Translations under genes and position numbers: made by a program | Assembly: GCA_012719315.1 (NCBI GenBank) | Contig: JAAYAP010000083.1 | Location: 1-5,701 of the forward strand | DNA length: 5,701 bases | DNA from: Methanobacteriota archaeon | Lineage (GTDB): Archaea; Thermoplasmatota; Thermoplasmata; Methanomassiliicoccales; Methanomethylophilaceae | Reading direction: 5' to 3' | The notes under the pieces: model-generated | What the model saw: only the letters and a program-made list of their open reading frames with translations | What the model was told of the DNA's origin: nothing | Databases searched by the model: none | Part shown: positions 1-5,246 of the stretch, piece after piece | Layout of the letters: every line of letters starts with the position of its first letter | Position numbering within the stretch: position 1 is the stretch's first letter

Positions 1-627
1 AAGACGATCGGCCCCGTCGTGATGGACGCGCTGAGGCACCGGCCGCCCCTGGACGTCATCAACAAAGGCCTGGTCGCCGGCATGGAGGTCGTCTCCAAGC
101 TCTATGCGGAACGGGTATATCATCTTCCGGAGATCATGATGGCCGCCAAAGCCATGGAGATCGGCATAACGTTGGCGGAGAAGCGCTTGCCCGGCGGCAG
201 GGAGACCAAGGGCAAGGTCGTCATGCACACCGCCGAAGGCGATCCGCACGACATCGGCAAGAACATCGCCGCGGTCATGGTCAGGTCCGCGGGGTACACC
301 GTCATCGACATGGGGCGCGACGTCCCGGTGACCGATCTCGTGGCGAAGGTGGCGGAGGTCAAGCCGCTGTTCGTCAGCGGCACGGCGTTGATGACGACGA
401 CGATGTCGGCGTTCCCCGCCGAAGCGGCCCTCCTGGTCAAGAAGGGCCTGAACATCCCGCTGATGGGCTGCGGCGGTGCGGTCAACAGGGATTACGCCAA
501 TTCATACGATCTCGGCATATTCTCCGAGAAGGCCCCCCAGACTCCGTTGATCGCCGAGAAGATCCGCAGCGGGTATGATTGGAGACGGGTGAGAGAGGAA
601 TGGGATTCCATCGTGAGAGGTGAGTGA
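1..627 (+). CDS. mtaC: Methanol corrinoid protein MtaC (5' end outside window)
   Basis: MtaC carries the corrinoid that accepts the methyl group of methanol from MtaB and passes it to MtaA for transfer to coenzyme M, in the cytoplasm. The frame is open from base 1, and 208 residues are visible. Compared from memory with the roughly 258-residue Methanosarcina protein, about 50 N-terminal residues lie upstream. Visible residues 1 to about 60 are the end of the helical cap domain. The rest is the Rossmann-like B12 domain: the DxHxxG motif is GDPHDIGKN with the lower cobalt-ligand histidine at codon 247-249 (visible residue 83), followed by SGTALMTTT near residue 126 and the glycine-rich GCGGAVN at residues 156-162. 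The stop is TGA 625-627, one base before the mtaB ATG, so the two are co-transcribed. A generic methylamine or methylthiol corrinoid protein is possible, but the following MtaB makes methanol specificity very likely. Confidence 0.95.
   Translation, partial: KTIGPVVMDALRHRPPLDVINKGLVAGMEVVSKLYAERVYHLPEIMMAAKAMEIGITLAEKRLPGGRETKGKVVMHTAEGDPHDIGKNIAAVMVRSAGYTVIDMGRDVPVTDLVAKVAEVKPLFVSGTALMTTTMSAFPAEAALLVKKGLNIPLMGCGGAVNRDYANSYDLGIFSEKAPQTPLIAEKIRSGYDWRRVREEWDSIVRGE
617..623 (+). promoter_or_regulatory. Shine-Dalgarno site of mtaB inside the mtaC 3' end
   Basis: GAGGTGA matches the archaeal anti-Shine-Dalgarno complement and sits 5 nt before ATG 629. It decides the mtaB start: an in-frame GTG at 620 lies inside this site and cannot be served by it. 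The site is within the last codons of mtaC, which suggests coupled translation. Confidence 0.8.
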
Positions 628-628
628 T

Positions 629-2026
629 ATGTCGGTCAGGAGATTCACCAGGATGAGCTATGCTAACGCCGACGACATGGTCTTCGGTCGTTCCCTGAAG
701 CCGGTGTCATACGGTTTCGGTTTGAAGATCGGGGCGGGGAAGGTCATCCCCGAGATCAACTACGCTCCGCGCCCGGGCACGGAGAGGGATCCCGAAAGAC
801 TCAGGAAGGAGTTCATCGACTACATCTCCAGGGACGTTCTCGACAGGGCCGTCGCCCTCGGTTTCCCCGACCTGCAGCTGGAGACCGAGTGGGTCTCCCA
901 GATGAACCAGGCGAAGCTCTCGGTGCCCGTGATCGAGGGCCAGAAGGCCATCTGCGAGAAGTACCACGAGGAATTCGGCATCAACTGCGCCGTCAGGCAC
1001 ACCATCCCCGACCAGCGGGAAGCCGATCTGGGGTTGCGGCCCGGCATGGATGCCGAGCGCACCTATCCGGAGAAGTTCTTCGCCTGTGCCGAGATCGCCT
1101 GCGAGAACGGCGCCGACAACCTCTCCTGCGAATCCGTCGGCGGCAAAGAGCTCTCGGATTACGCCGTGACCAACGGGGACATCGTCGCCTTCCTCTTCGG
1201 AGTGGGGTATCTGGGCACGATCGACATGACCTACATCTGGTCCGAGTTCGTCGACGTCGCCAAGAGGAACAAGGTCGTCGCCGGCGGAGACACGAACTGC
1301 GCCGGTGCGAACACCTCGATGTTCCTGGCCGGCGGGATGCAGGACAATGACGTCCAGCGGACGTTCACTGCGGTGGCCAGATGCATATCCGCCGCCAAGA
1401 CGCTCGCGGCGTGGGAGTGCGGAGCCATCGGCCCCGACAAGGATTGCGGGTACGAGGGGCCGATCGTCAAGGCGATCGCCGGCATGCCGATCTCCCAGGA
1501 GGGCAAGAACTGCCAGTGCGCGCACTGCGATCTCCAGGGCAACCTGATGGCGCAGACCTGCGACCTGTGGTCGAACGAATCGGTCGAGTACCATCCCGAG
1601 TTCGGCGGATCGTCCGTCCAATGCTGGCTCGGAGCGTTGGGGTACGAGGCGGCGCTCATGAACACCGCCCTCCAGCTGAAGCAGGAGAAGACCCTCAGGG
1701 ACCTCTACATGTTCTCGGACAGGTTCAGGGGACCGGAGGCGTACGTGCTCGCATACGACAACGCGTACAGGATCGGACAGGCGATCGTGGCGGAAGGCGA
1801 TAACATCTACAACAGGGCCCTGGCTGCCGGACTCGCGGGATCGCGGATACTTCTCGAGGGGTACAAGAAGAGGGAGATCATGCTCACCAACAAGCAGTAC
1901 GAAGTGCTCTTGGACATCATCGGCAAGTTCGAATCCCTGCCTGCCGAGGAGGATGATTTCGTCGAATTCGCCGCCAAGGAATACCGGGATGTCCCCAATT
2001 TCAACATGAAGAACTACGGCCTGTGA
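629..2026 (+). CDS. mtaB: Methanol:corrinoid methyltransferase MtaB
   Basis: MtaB is a zinc enzyme that activates methanol and methylates the Co(I) corrinoid of MtaC, the first step of methanol-dependent methanogenesis. From ATG 629 the protein has 465 residues, against about 461 for Methanosarcina MtaB. The N-terminus has the family pattern RFTRMSYANADDMVFG followed by IPEINYAPRPG. The three zinc ligands known from the M. barkeri enzyme (Glu164, Cys220, Cys269) are all present with a constant offset of four: Glu168 in CESVGGKE, Cys224 in GGDTNCAGAN and Cys273 in GPDKDCGYE. Other family blocks are CDLWSNESVEYHPEFGG and LAYDNAYRIGQ, and the end is NYGL. The gene is intact, with no in-frame TAG, so pyrrolysine is not involved. 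It follows mtaC after 1 nt and is the last gene of that operon as far as the sequence shows. Confidence 0.97.
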   Translation: MSVRRFTRMSYANADDMVFGRSLKPVSYGFGLKIGAGKVIPEINYAPRPGTERDPERLRKEFIDYISRDVLDRAVALGFPDLQLETEWVSQMNQAKLSVPVIEGQKAICEKYHEEFGINCAVRHTIPDQREADLGLRPGMDAERTYPEKFFACAEIACENGADNLSCESVGGKELSDYAVTNGDIVAFLFGVGYLGTIDMTYIWSEFVDVAKRNKVVAGGDTNCAGANTSMFLAGGMQDNDVQRTFTAVARCISAAKTLAAWECGAIGPDKDCGYEGPIVKAIAGMPISQEGKNCQCAHCDLQGNLMAQTCDLWSNESVEYHPEFGGSSVQCWLGALGYEAALMNTALQLKQEKTLRDLYMFSDRFRGPEAYVLAYDNAYRIGQAIVAEGDNIYNRALAAGLAGSRILLEGYKKREIMLTNKQYEVLLDIIGKFESLPAEEDDFVEFAAKEYRDVPNFNMKNYGL

Positions 2027-2047
2027 ACTGTCGCGCAAGCCCGTCAT

Positions 2048-2061
2048 GCCGTCGGGACGGC
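2048..2061 (+). repeat. Small GC-rich inverted repeat after mtaB
   Basis: GCCGTC, two bases, then GACGGC form a six-base inverted repeat 21 nt after the mtaB stop. It realistically folds as a 5-bp stem with a CGGG loop. No T-run follows. It may add to mRNA 3'-end structure together with the stronger hairpin at 2080-2102. Confidence 0.35.
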
Positions 2062-2079
2062 GCATCCGCAGGGATAGGG

Positions 2080-2102
2080 GCCGGAAACACATGGTTTCCG
2101 GC
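2080..2102 (+). terminator. Possible 3' hairpin of mtaCB
   Basis: A perfect 9-bp stem (arms GCCGGAAAC at 2080-2088 and GTTTCCGGC at 2094-2102) with a 5-nt loop lies 53 nt after the mtaB stop. There is no U-tract behind it, so it is not a canonical intrinsic terminator. It could stabilise the mRNA end, or serve as an operator because a TATA-like element begins 6 nt later. The hairpin is seen directly; its role is inferred. Confidence 0.4.
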
Positions 2103-2107
2103 AGACA

Positions 2108-2114
2108 TTATATA
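2108..2114 (+). promoter_or_regulatory. TATA-like box for the SMR transporter pair
   Basis: TTATATA in an otherwise GC-rich gap is a good match to an archaeal TATA box. With the usual spacing of about 26 nt, transcription would begin near 2137 and leave a leader of about 30-40 nt before the SMR starts. It suggests the pair has its own transcription unit separate from mtaCB. Confidence 0.5.
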
Positions 2115-2166
2115 CATTCCGCGCTCTACGTGGCCAGATACGAAGGTTACTGGACGGGATGCGACG

Positions 2167-2499
2167 ATGTACTCGATGATTTCTCTCACTTGGCTGCTGA
2201 TAGGAGGGCTGTTGGAGCCGGTATGGCTGTTGGCATTGAAGAAATGCGATAATTTCCGACATAAGGGCTACACCGTGCTGGCAGGCATCATGATGTTCGT
2301 GAGCCCGTTGTTCCTGTCGTTCTCGATGAAGGAGATCCCCGTGGGGATCGCGTACGCCGCATGGACTGGGATCGGCGCGATCTGCGCCGTCGGTCTCGGA
2401 GCCCTGCTGTTCAAGGAGAGGATCACGCCCAAGACGGCTTTGTATGTCGGGCTGATCGTGATCGGGGCGATAGGGTTGGCGGTGGCAGGTGATATCTGA
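2167..2499 (+). CDS. SMR family transporter, Gdx/SugE-type, first subunit
   Basis: A four-helix inner-membrane proton antiporter subunit of the small multidrug resistance family, 110 residues from ATG 2167. It has the residues that define the guanidinium-exporter (Gdx, formerly SugE) branch: Glu17 in GGLLEPVW, Trp20, Ser46, and Tyr63 with Trp66 in IAYAAWTGIG. Counted from the alternative ATG at 2176 these become Glu14, Trp17, Ser43, Tyr60 and Trp63, the same spacing as in Gdx proteins and nearly the same as in the next gene. That makes 2176 a serious rival start; neither ATG has a convincing Shine-Dalgarno site. The loops between helices 1-2 (KKCDNFRHK) and 3-4 (KERITPK) are positively charged. 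The stop TGA overlaps the ATG of the next gene. The probable substrate is guanidinium or related small cations; quaternary amines cannot be excluded. Confidence 0.88.
   Translation: MYSMISLTWLLIGGLLEPVWLLALKKCDNFRHKGYTVLAGIMMFVSPLFLSFSMKEIPVGIAYAAWTGIGAICAVGLGALLFKERITPKTALYVGLIVIGAIGLAVAGDI
2487..2493 (+). promoter_or_regulatory. Shine-Dalgarno site of the second SMR gene
   Basis: AGGTGAT lies 5 nt before ATG 2499, inside the end of the first SMR gene. The strong site contrasts with the poor one before the first gene and fixes the start. Together with the TGATG overlap it points to coupled translation of the two subunits. Confidence 0.75.
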
Positions 2500-2867
2500 T
2501 GAATCCTTGGATACATGTGATACTGGGAGGGCTGTTCGAGACCAGTTGGGCGTTGACGATGAAGATGTCCGACGGATTCACCCGGATCGAGTGGGTGATA
2601 CCCACGTTGATCCTGCTGGTGATCAGCGTGCTGTTCCTCAACAAGGGGTTGGCGTCGGGGTTGCCCGCCGGATCGACTTACTCCGTGTGGGTCGGCATCG
2701 GCGCGATCGGCAGCCTGGTGGCGGGCCTGATCCTGTTCAACGACATCCTCAGCCCGTTGAAGATGCTCTTCGTGGCCTTGATCATCGCAGGGGTGATGGG
2801 GATAGAGAGCGAGAGCAGCAAGAAACGCAAGGCCATTGCCGAGAAGATCGCCGAGTCGGAACCCTGA
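2499..2867 (+). CDS. SMR family transporter, Gdx/SugE-type, second subunit
   Basis: Second four-helix SMR subunit, 122 residues, starting within the stop of its partner (TGATG). It keeps Glu14 in GGLFETSW, Trp17, Ser43, and Tyr61 with Trp64 in STYSVWVGIG, so it too looks Gdx-type, with one extra residue before helix 3. Unlike its partner, the loop between helices 3 and 4 (FNDILSPLK) has little positive charge, while the C-terminus adds a hydrophilic tail of about 20 residues containing KKRKAIAEK. By the positive-inside rule the two subunits would insert in opposite orientations, as in paired heterodimeric SMR exporters such as Bacillus YkkCD. The dimer is an inference; family membership is clear. 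The gene ends 6 bases before the convergent phosphoribosyltransferase gene. Confidence 0.88.
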   Translation: MNPWIHVILGGLFETSWALTMKMSDGFTRIEWVIPTLILLVISVLFLNKGLASGLPAGSTYSVWVGIGAIGSLVAGLILFNDILSPLKMLFVALIIAGVMGIESESSKKRKAIAEKIAESEP

Positions 2868-2873
2868 CGGCGG

Positions 2874-4310
2874 TCACGACGGGTTCCTGAGGAGATCCTG
2901 TTTGACTCTCCAGAGCTTCTCGGACAGGTCCACATAGTAACGGTGCGGGTTGGAGAAGCGTTTGACCTCCTCCCAGAGGGTGTCGACCTGCTCCGAGCAG
3001 TACCGTCTGACCTCTTCCAGCGCGGGCGCGTTGTACACGAGCTCCCCTTTGACGAACACCGGCACCAGGAGCTCCTTGGCCGTGAAGCCGGTCAGCGTCT
3101 TCCGCTTCCAGGTGGCTTCGGGATCGAAGATCTCCAGCGGCTGCGTATCGTCGACGGTCTCGTCATGGACGCAGATCTGATCGGCCAGGGCTTTGCCGTC
3201 CCGGTCGAAGAGCCGGTACACCTTCTTGAAATGAGGCGTGGTGATCTTCCCCACGTTCTCGGAGATCTTGATCTTCGGGACGATCGCGCCCCGGTCGTCC
3301 TCGACGGCCACCAGCTTGTAGACACCGCCGAACACGGGCTCGCTGTGGGCGGTGATCAGCTTCTCGCCGACTCCGAACGCGTCGATGCTGGCTCCCTGGT
3401 CGATCAGATCGCGTATCAGCCATTCGTCCAGGGAATTGGAGGCGATGATCCTGCATCCGGTCAGCCCCGCGTCGTCGAGCATCTCGCGTGCCCGCCGGGT
3501 CAGGAAGGCGATGTCCCCCGAATCCAGGCGTATGGCGCAACGGTCGAGCCCTTCGGGCGGCAGCTCCTCCCGGAACGCCTTGATCGCGTTGGGCACCCCG
3601 CTCTTCAAGGTGCTGTAGGTGTCCACCAGGAGCGTGGCGTTCTCGGGATACAATCTGCAGAAGGTCTTGAAGGCCTCGAGTTCGGAGTCGAACATCTGCA
3701 CCCAGGAATGGGCCATGGTTCCGCTCGCCGGGATCCCGTGCAGCTTGTCGGACAGGGCGCAGGCGGTGCCTCCGCATCCGGCGATGTAGGCGGCTCTGGC
3801 ACCCAGGACGGCGGCGTCGGCGCCGTGTGCCCGTCGGGTCCCGAACTCCATGACCGCCCGGCCGGCGGCCGCCCTGACGATGCGGTTGGCTTTGGTGGCG
3901 ATGAGAGTCTGATGGTTGATCGTCAGCAGCAGCAGGGTCTCGATCAATTGCGCCTGCGGCGCAGTGGCCCTGACGGTGACGATCGGCTCCCCGGGGAAGA
4001 CCGGGGTCCCCTCGGGTACCGCATACAGATCGCCGGTGAATCGGAAATCCTCGAGGTATCGGATGAATCCCTCGCAGAACACCTCTTTGGAACGGAGGTA
4101 GGCGAGGTCCTCCTCGGTGAAACGCAGGTCGGATATCCGTTCGATCAGCTGTTCCAACCCGGCGGCGATCGCGAAGCCTCCTCCGTCAGGCACCTGTCTG
4201 TAGAACATATCGAAGTAGACGATCCTATCCTCGAGCCCTTCCCTGATGTAGCCGTTGGCCATGGTGTACTCGTAATAGTCGCAGAGGAGCGCAGACTTCC
4301 ATCCATCCAT
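2874..4310 (-). CDS. pncB: Nicotinate phosphoribosyltransferase
   Basis: This enzyme joins nicotinate to PRPP, with ATP, to give nicotinate mononucleotide in the Preiss-Handler NAD salvage route. From ATG 4310 the protein has 478 residues, normal for the long bacterial/human-like NAPRT form. Visible blocks in order are DYYEYTMANGY (11-21, variant of DLYELTM), EFGTRRAHGADA (155-166), SGTMAHSW (197-204) with the phosphorylatable histidine at 201, LLVDTYSTLKSG (227-238), RLDSGDIAFL (261-270), ASNSLDE (290-296) and FGVGEKLIT (312-320). The reading frame stays open upstream to 4454, but that extension is not family-like. ATG 4310 gives the usual N-terminus and lies about 30 nt from a TATA-like element, suggesting an almost leaderless mRNA. 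The gene is transcribed alone, towards the SMR pair. The family assignment is secure; cofactor use is assumed. Confidence 0.95.
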   Translation of the reverse strand: MDGWKSALLCDYYEYTMANGYIREGLEDRIVYFDMFYRQVPDGGGFAIAAGLEQLIERISDLRFTEEDLAYLRSKEVFCEGFIRYLEDFRFTGDLYAVPEGTPVFPGEPIVTVRATAPQAQLIETLLLLTINHQTLIATKANRIVRAAAGRAVMEFGTRRAHGADAAVLGARAAYIAGCGGTACALSDKLHGIPASGTMAHSWVQMFDSELEAFKTFCRLYPENATLLVDTYSTLKSGVPNAIKAFREELPPEGLDRCAIRLDSGDIAFLTRRAREMLDDAGLTGCRIIASNSLDEWLIRDLIDQGASIDAFGVGEKLITAHSEPVFGGVYKLVAVEDDRGAIVPKIKISENVGKITTPHFKKVYRLFDRDGKALADQICVHDETVDDTQPLEIFDPEATWKRKTLTGFTAKELLVPVFVKGELVYNAPALEEVRRYCSEQVDTLWEEVKRFSNPHRYYVDLSEKLWRVKQDLLRNPS

Positions 4311-4335
4311 GTTATCCGGCGGGATATCGTGTTTC

Positions 4336-4346
4336 AGTATATGTAT
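4336..4346 (-). promoter_or_regulatory. TATA-like box for pncB
   Basis: On the minus strand this reads ATACATATACT, with the CATATA core at 4343-4338. At a spacing of about 26 nt, transcription would begin near 4315, only a few bases before ATG 4310. This supports both the short start and a near-leaderless transcript. It is a match by eye only. Confidence 0.45.
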
Positions 4347-4404
4347 CATGCACGGGTGCGCGACCCACGCACACGGGCCCGGACAGCGGTGCCGTCGCGG
4401 GGGG

Positions 4405-4421
4405 ATGTTGCCATATGTTGC
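4405..4421. repeat. Tandem ATGTTGC direct repeat
   Basis: ATGTTGC occurs at 4405-4411 and again at 4415-4421, exactly 10 bp apart, which is about one helical turn. It sits upstream of both divergent promoters and could be a regulator binding site. Two copies of seven bases can also arise by chance. Confidence 0.3.
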
Positions 4422-4513
4422 AATAATACTACATACATTGGCATACACATCCAAGATGCGGTCTCGAAACCATGCTGATATACATGCACTGACAGAGGAT
4501 ATATGCTTTTTAT

Positions 4514-4528
4514 GGAAAGTGATTTATA
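4514..4528 (+). promoter_or_regulatory. BRE/TATA-like promoter for the 182-residue surface protein
   Basis: A purine-rich GGAAAGTGA directly precedes TTTATA (4523-4528), resembling an archaeal BRE plus TATA box. Transcription would begin near 4551, leaving a leader of about 30 nt that opens with the hairpin at 4549-4571. A second candidate, TATTTATG at 4541-4548, would instead start transcription near 4570. I cannot choose between them by eye. Confidence 0.45.
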
Positions 4529-4548
4529 CGGTGTTTGTGATATTTATG

Positions 4549-4571
4549 CTGTTGGATGATGTTTCCAACAG
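4549..4571 (+). repeat. 8-bp inverted repeat just before the surface-protein start
   Basis: The arms CTGTTGGA (4549-4556) and TCCAACAG (4564-4571) pair perfectly around a 7-nt loop, ending 9 nt before ATG 4581. The second arm takes in most of the only Shine-Dalgarno-like bases (AGG, 4570-4572). It could be an operator at the promoter, or a leader hairpin that hides the ribosome site. Confidence 0.5.
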
Positions 4572-4580
4572 GCTGATATC

Positions 4581-5129
4581 ATGGACGAAAGTCAGACTTC
4601 TAAAGTTATAATCGTCGTGGCACTCGTTGCCGGGATCCTGGTCGGAGCGGGCATCGGATACGCTCTGTTCAACGGCGGCGATGATGCCGAGACATACAAC
4701 TTCTATCTGTACTTCGATGAAGGCAGTGACGACAACGGCTGGTATTCCGCAACCGGCGCGGATGCGGGCGATGCGTTCTGCAATGCAATGGACAAGGCCG
4801 GATTCGAATACGAGATCGATGGCTATGGGTATGTAGGCACGATCAACGACGAAGGGCTCTTCGGCTGGGGCATATTCCAGTACCTGTACGCCCAACACAC
4901 TGCAGATGCGGCGGAGGCCAGCGTCGGTTACATTCAGACAGATTCATATGGCAATCTGCTCAAATCCAACGGATGGGCGCCGATTGCAGGATATGAATCG
5001 GACGACGCTTTCAAGCTGTCTCAGATCGGATCGAGCACATACTTCCTCTCCCTGTACGGAAGCGATTGGGTCGCCACATCGCCGACGGATGTCGACGATT
5101 GGATGAGCTCCGGTCCCTTCTCGGCATGA
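4581..5129 (+). CDS. Membrane-anchored extracytoplasmic protein, DUF4430-like domain, unknown function
   Basis: I do not recognise a named family with certainty. The 182-residue product begins with a short polar stretch ending in Lys8, then one hydrophobic helix (about residues 9-30, glycine/alanine/valine rich), then an acidic, aromatic-rich domain that should face outside. There is no lipobox, and the only cysteine is Cys67. The core runs from YNFYLYF (39-45) through GADAGDAF (59-66), AGFEYEIDG (73-81), TINDEG (87-92) and FGWGIFQYLY (94-103). This is the layout of small DUF4430/transcobalamin-C-terminal-like domains, but the resemblance is weak and from memory. The next gene has a related domain. 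ATG 4581 is the only start that keeps the anchor directly at the N-terminus; its Shine-Dalgarno site is poor. A binding or adhesion role is possible, not shown. Confidence 0.75.
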   Translation: MDESQTSKVIIVVALVAGILVGAGIGYALFNGGDDAETYNFYLYFDEGSDDNGWYSATGADAGDAFCNAMDKAGFEYEIDGYGYVGTINDEGLFGWGIFQYLYAQHTADAAEASVGYIQTDSYGNLLKSNGWAPIAGYESDDAFKLSQIGSSTYFLSLYGSDWVATSPTDVDDWMSSGPFSA

Positions 5130-5132
5130 AGG

Positions 5133-5138
5133 TATATA
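5133..5138 (+). promoter_or_regulatory. TATA-like box before the second surface-protein gene
   Basis: TATATA occurs 3 nt after the stop of the upstream gene. Transcription would begin near 5161, right after the inverted repeat at 5141-5160, leaving a leader of about 85 nt before ATG 5247. A weaker alternative, CTTATCC at 5169-5175, would give a shorter leader. Confidence 0.4.
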
Positions 5139-5140
5139 TC

Positions 5141-5160
5141 ATCCGGGCTTATGCCCGGAT
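5141..5160 (+). terminator. Perfect 8-bp hairpin with TTAT loop between the surface-protein genes
   Basis: ATCCGGGC (5141-5148) and GCCCGGAT (5153-5160) pair perfectly around a 4-nt loop, 11 nt after the stop of the upstream gene. It could form the 3' end of that mRNA, although no T-run follows. It also lies exactly between a TATA-like box and the predicted start of transcription of the next gene, so an operator role is equally possible. Confidence 0.45.
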
Positions 5161-5246
5161 ACAAACCCCTTATCCTGATTTACCAAATGACCGGATGTGA
5201 GTGATTGGACAGATCGGCCTCGAGCAGTTCCCGTAAGAAAGGTCGT

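Larger units (their letters stand above)
4311..4580. other. Divergent control region between pncB and the surface-protein gene
   Basis: These 270 nt contain no convincing gene. They turn AT-rich from about 4410 onwards, in contrast to the flanking coding DNA. They hold the pncB TATA-like element at 4336-4346, a tandem ATGTTGC repeat at 4405-4421, two candidate TATA elements on the plus strand (4523-4528 and 4541-4548) and the inverted repeat at 4549-4571. The open frames crossing it are extensions or shadows of the neighbouring genes. Confidence 0.7.

Noticed and set aside
620..628. GTG 620 as the mtaB start
   Set aside because: It lies inside the Shine-Dalgarno site and would overlap mtaC. 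ATG 629 has correct spacing and gives the family N-terminus.
629..2026. Pyrrolysine codon in the methyltransferase
   Set aside because: MtaB uses zinc, not pyrrolysine. The frame has no in-frame TAG and is full length.
707..2092. Minus-strand open frame of 461 codons opposite mtaB
   Set aside because: It is the antisense shadow of a clearly recognised high-GC gene. Its translation is rich in Arg, Val, Gly and Leu, with no family motifs.
2023..2166. N-terminal extension of the first SMR protein back to GTG 2023
   Set aside because: It would overlap the mtaB stop and add a non-family, arginine/serine/proline-rich segment before helix 1, and it runs through the hairpin and TATA-like box.
2027..2166. 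Guanidine riboswitch before the Gdx-type genes
   Set aside because: The substrate guess made it worth looking for, but I see no conserved guanidine riboswitch core here, only simple hairpins, and the predicted leader is about 30-40 nt, too short for one.
4311..4454. N-terminal extension of the phosphoribosyltransferase to 4454
   Set aside because: The 48 extra residues are cysteine-, histidine- and proline-rich, do not resemble NAPRT proteins and overlap the predicted promoter.
2943..4478. Plus-strand open frame of 511 codons opposite pncB
   Set aside because: It is an antisense shadow of pncB, caused by high GC and codon bias. Low-complexity Gly/Val/Asp/Leu-rich translation, no start signal and no recognisable domain.
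5187..5204. Five-codon upstream frame (MTGCE) in the leader of the last gene
   Set aside because: It is too short to tell from chance and has no Shine-Dalgarno site.
5130..5246. Cobalamin riboswitch before the last surface-protein gene
   Set aside because: No B12-box-like sequence was seen in these 117 nt; only the 8-bp hairpin is evident.
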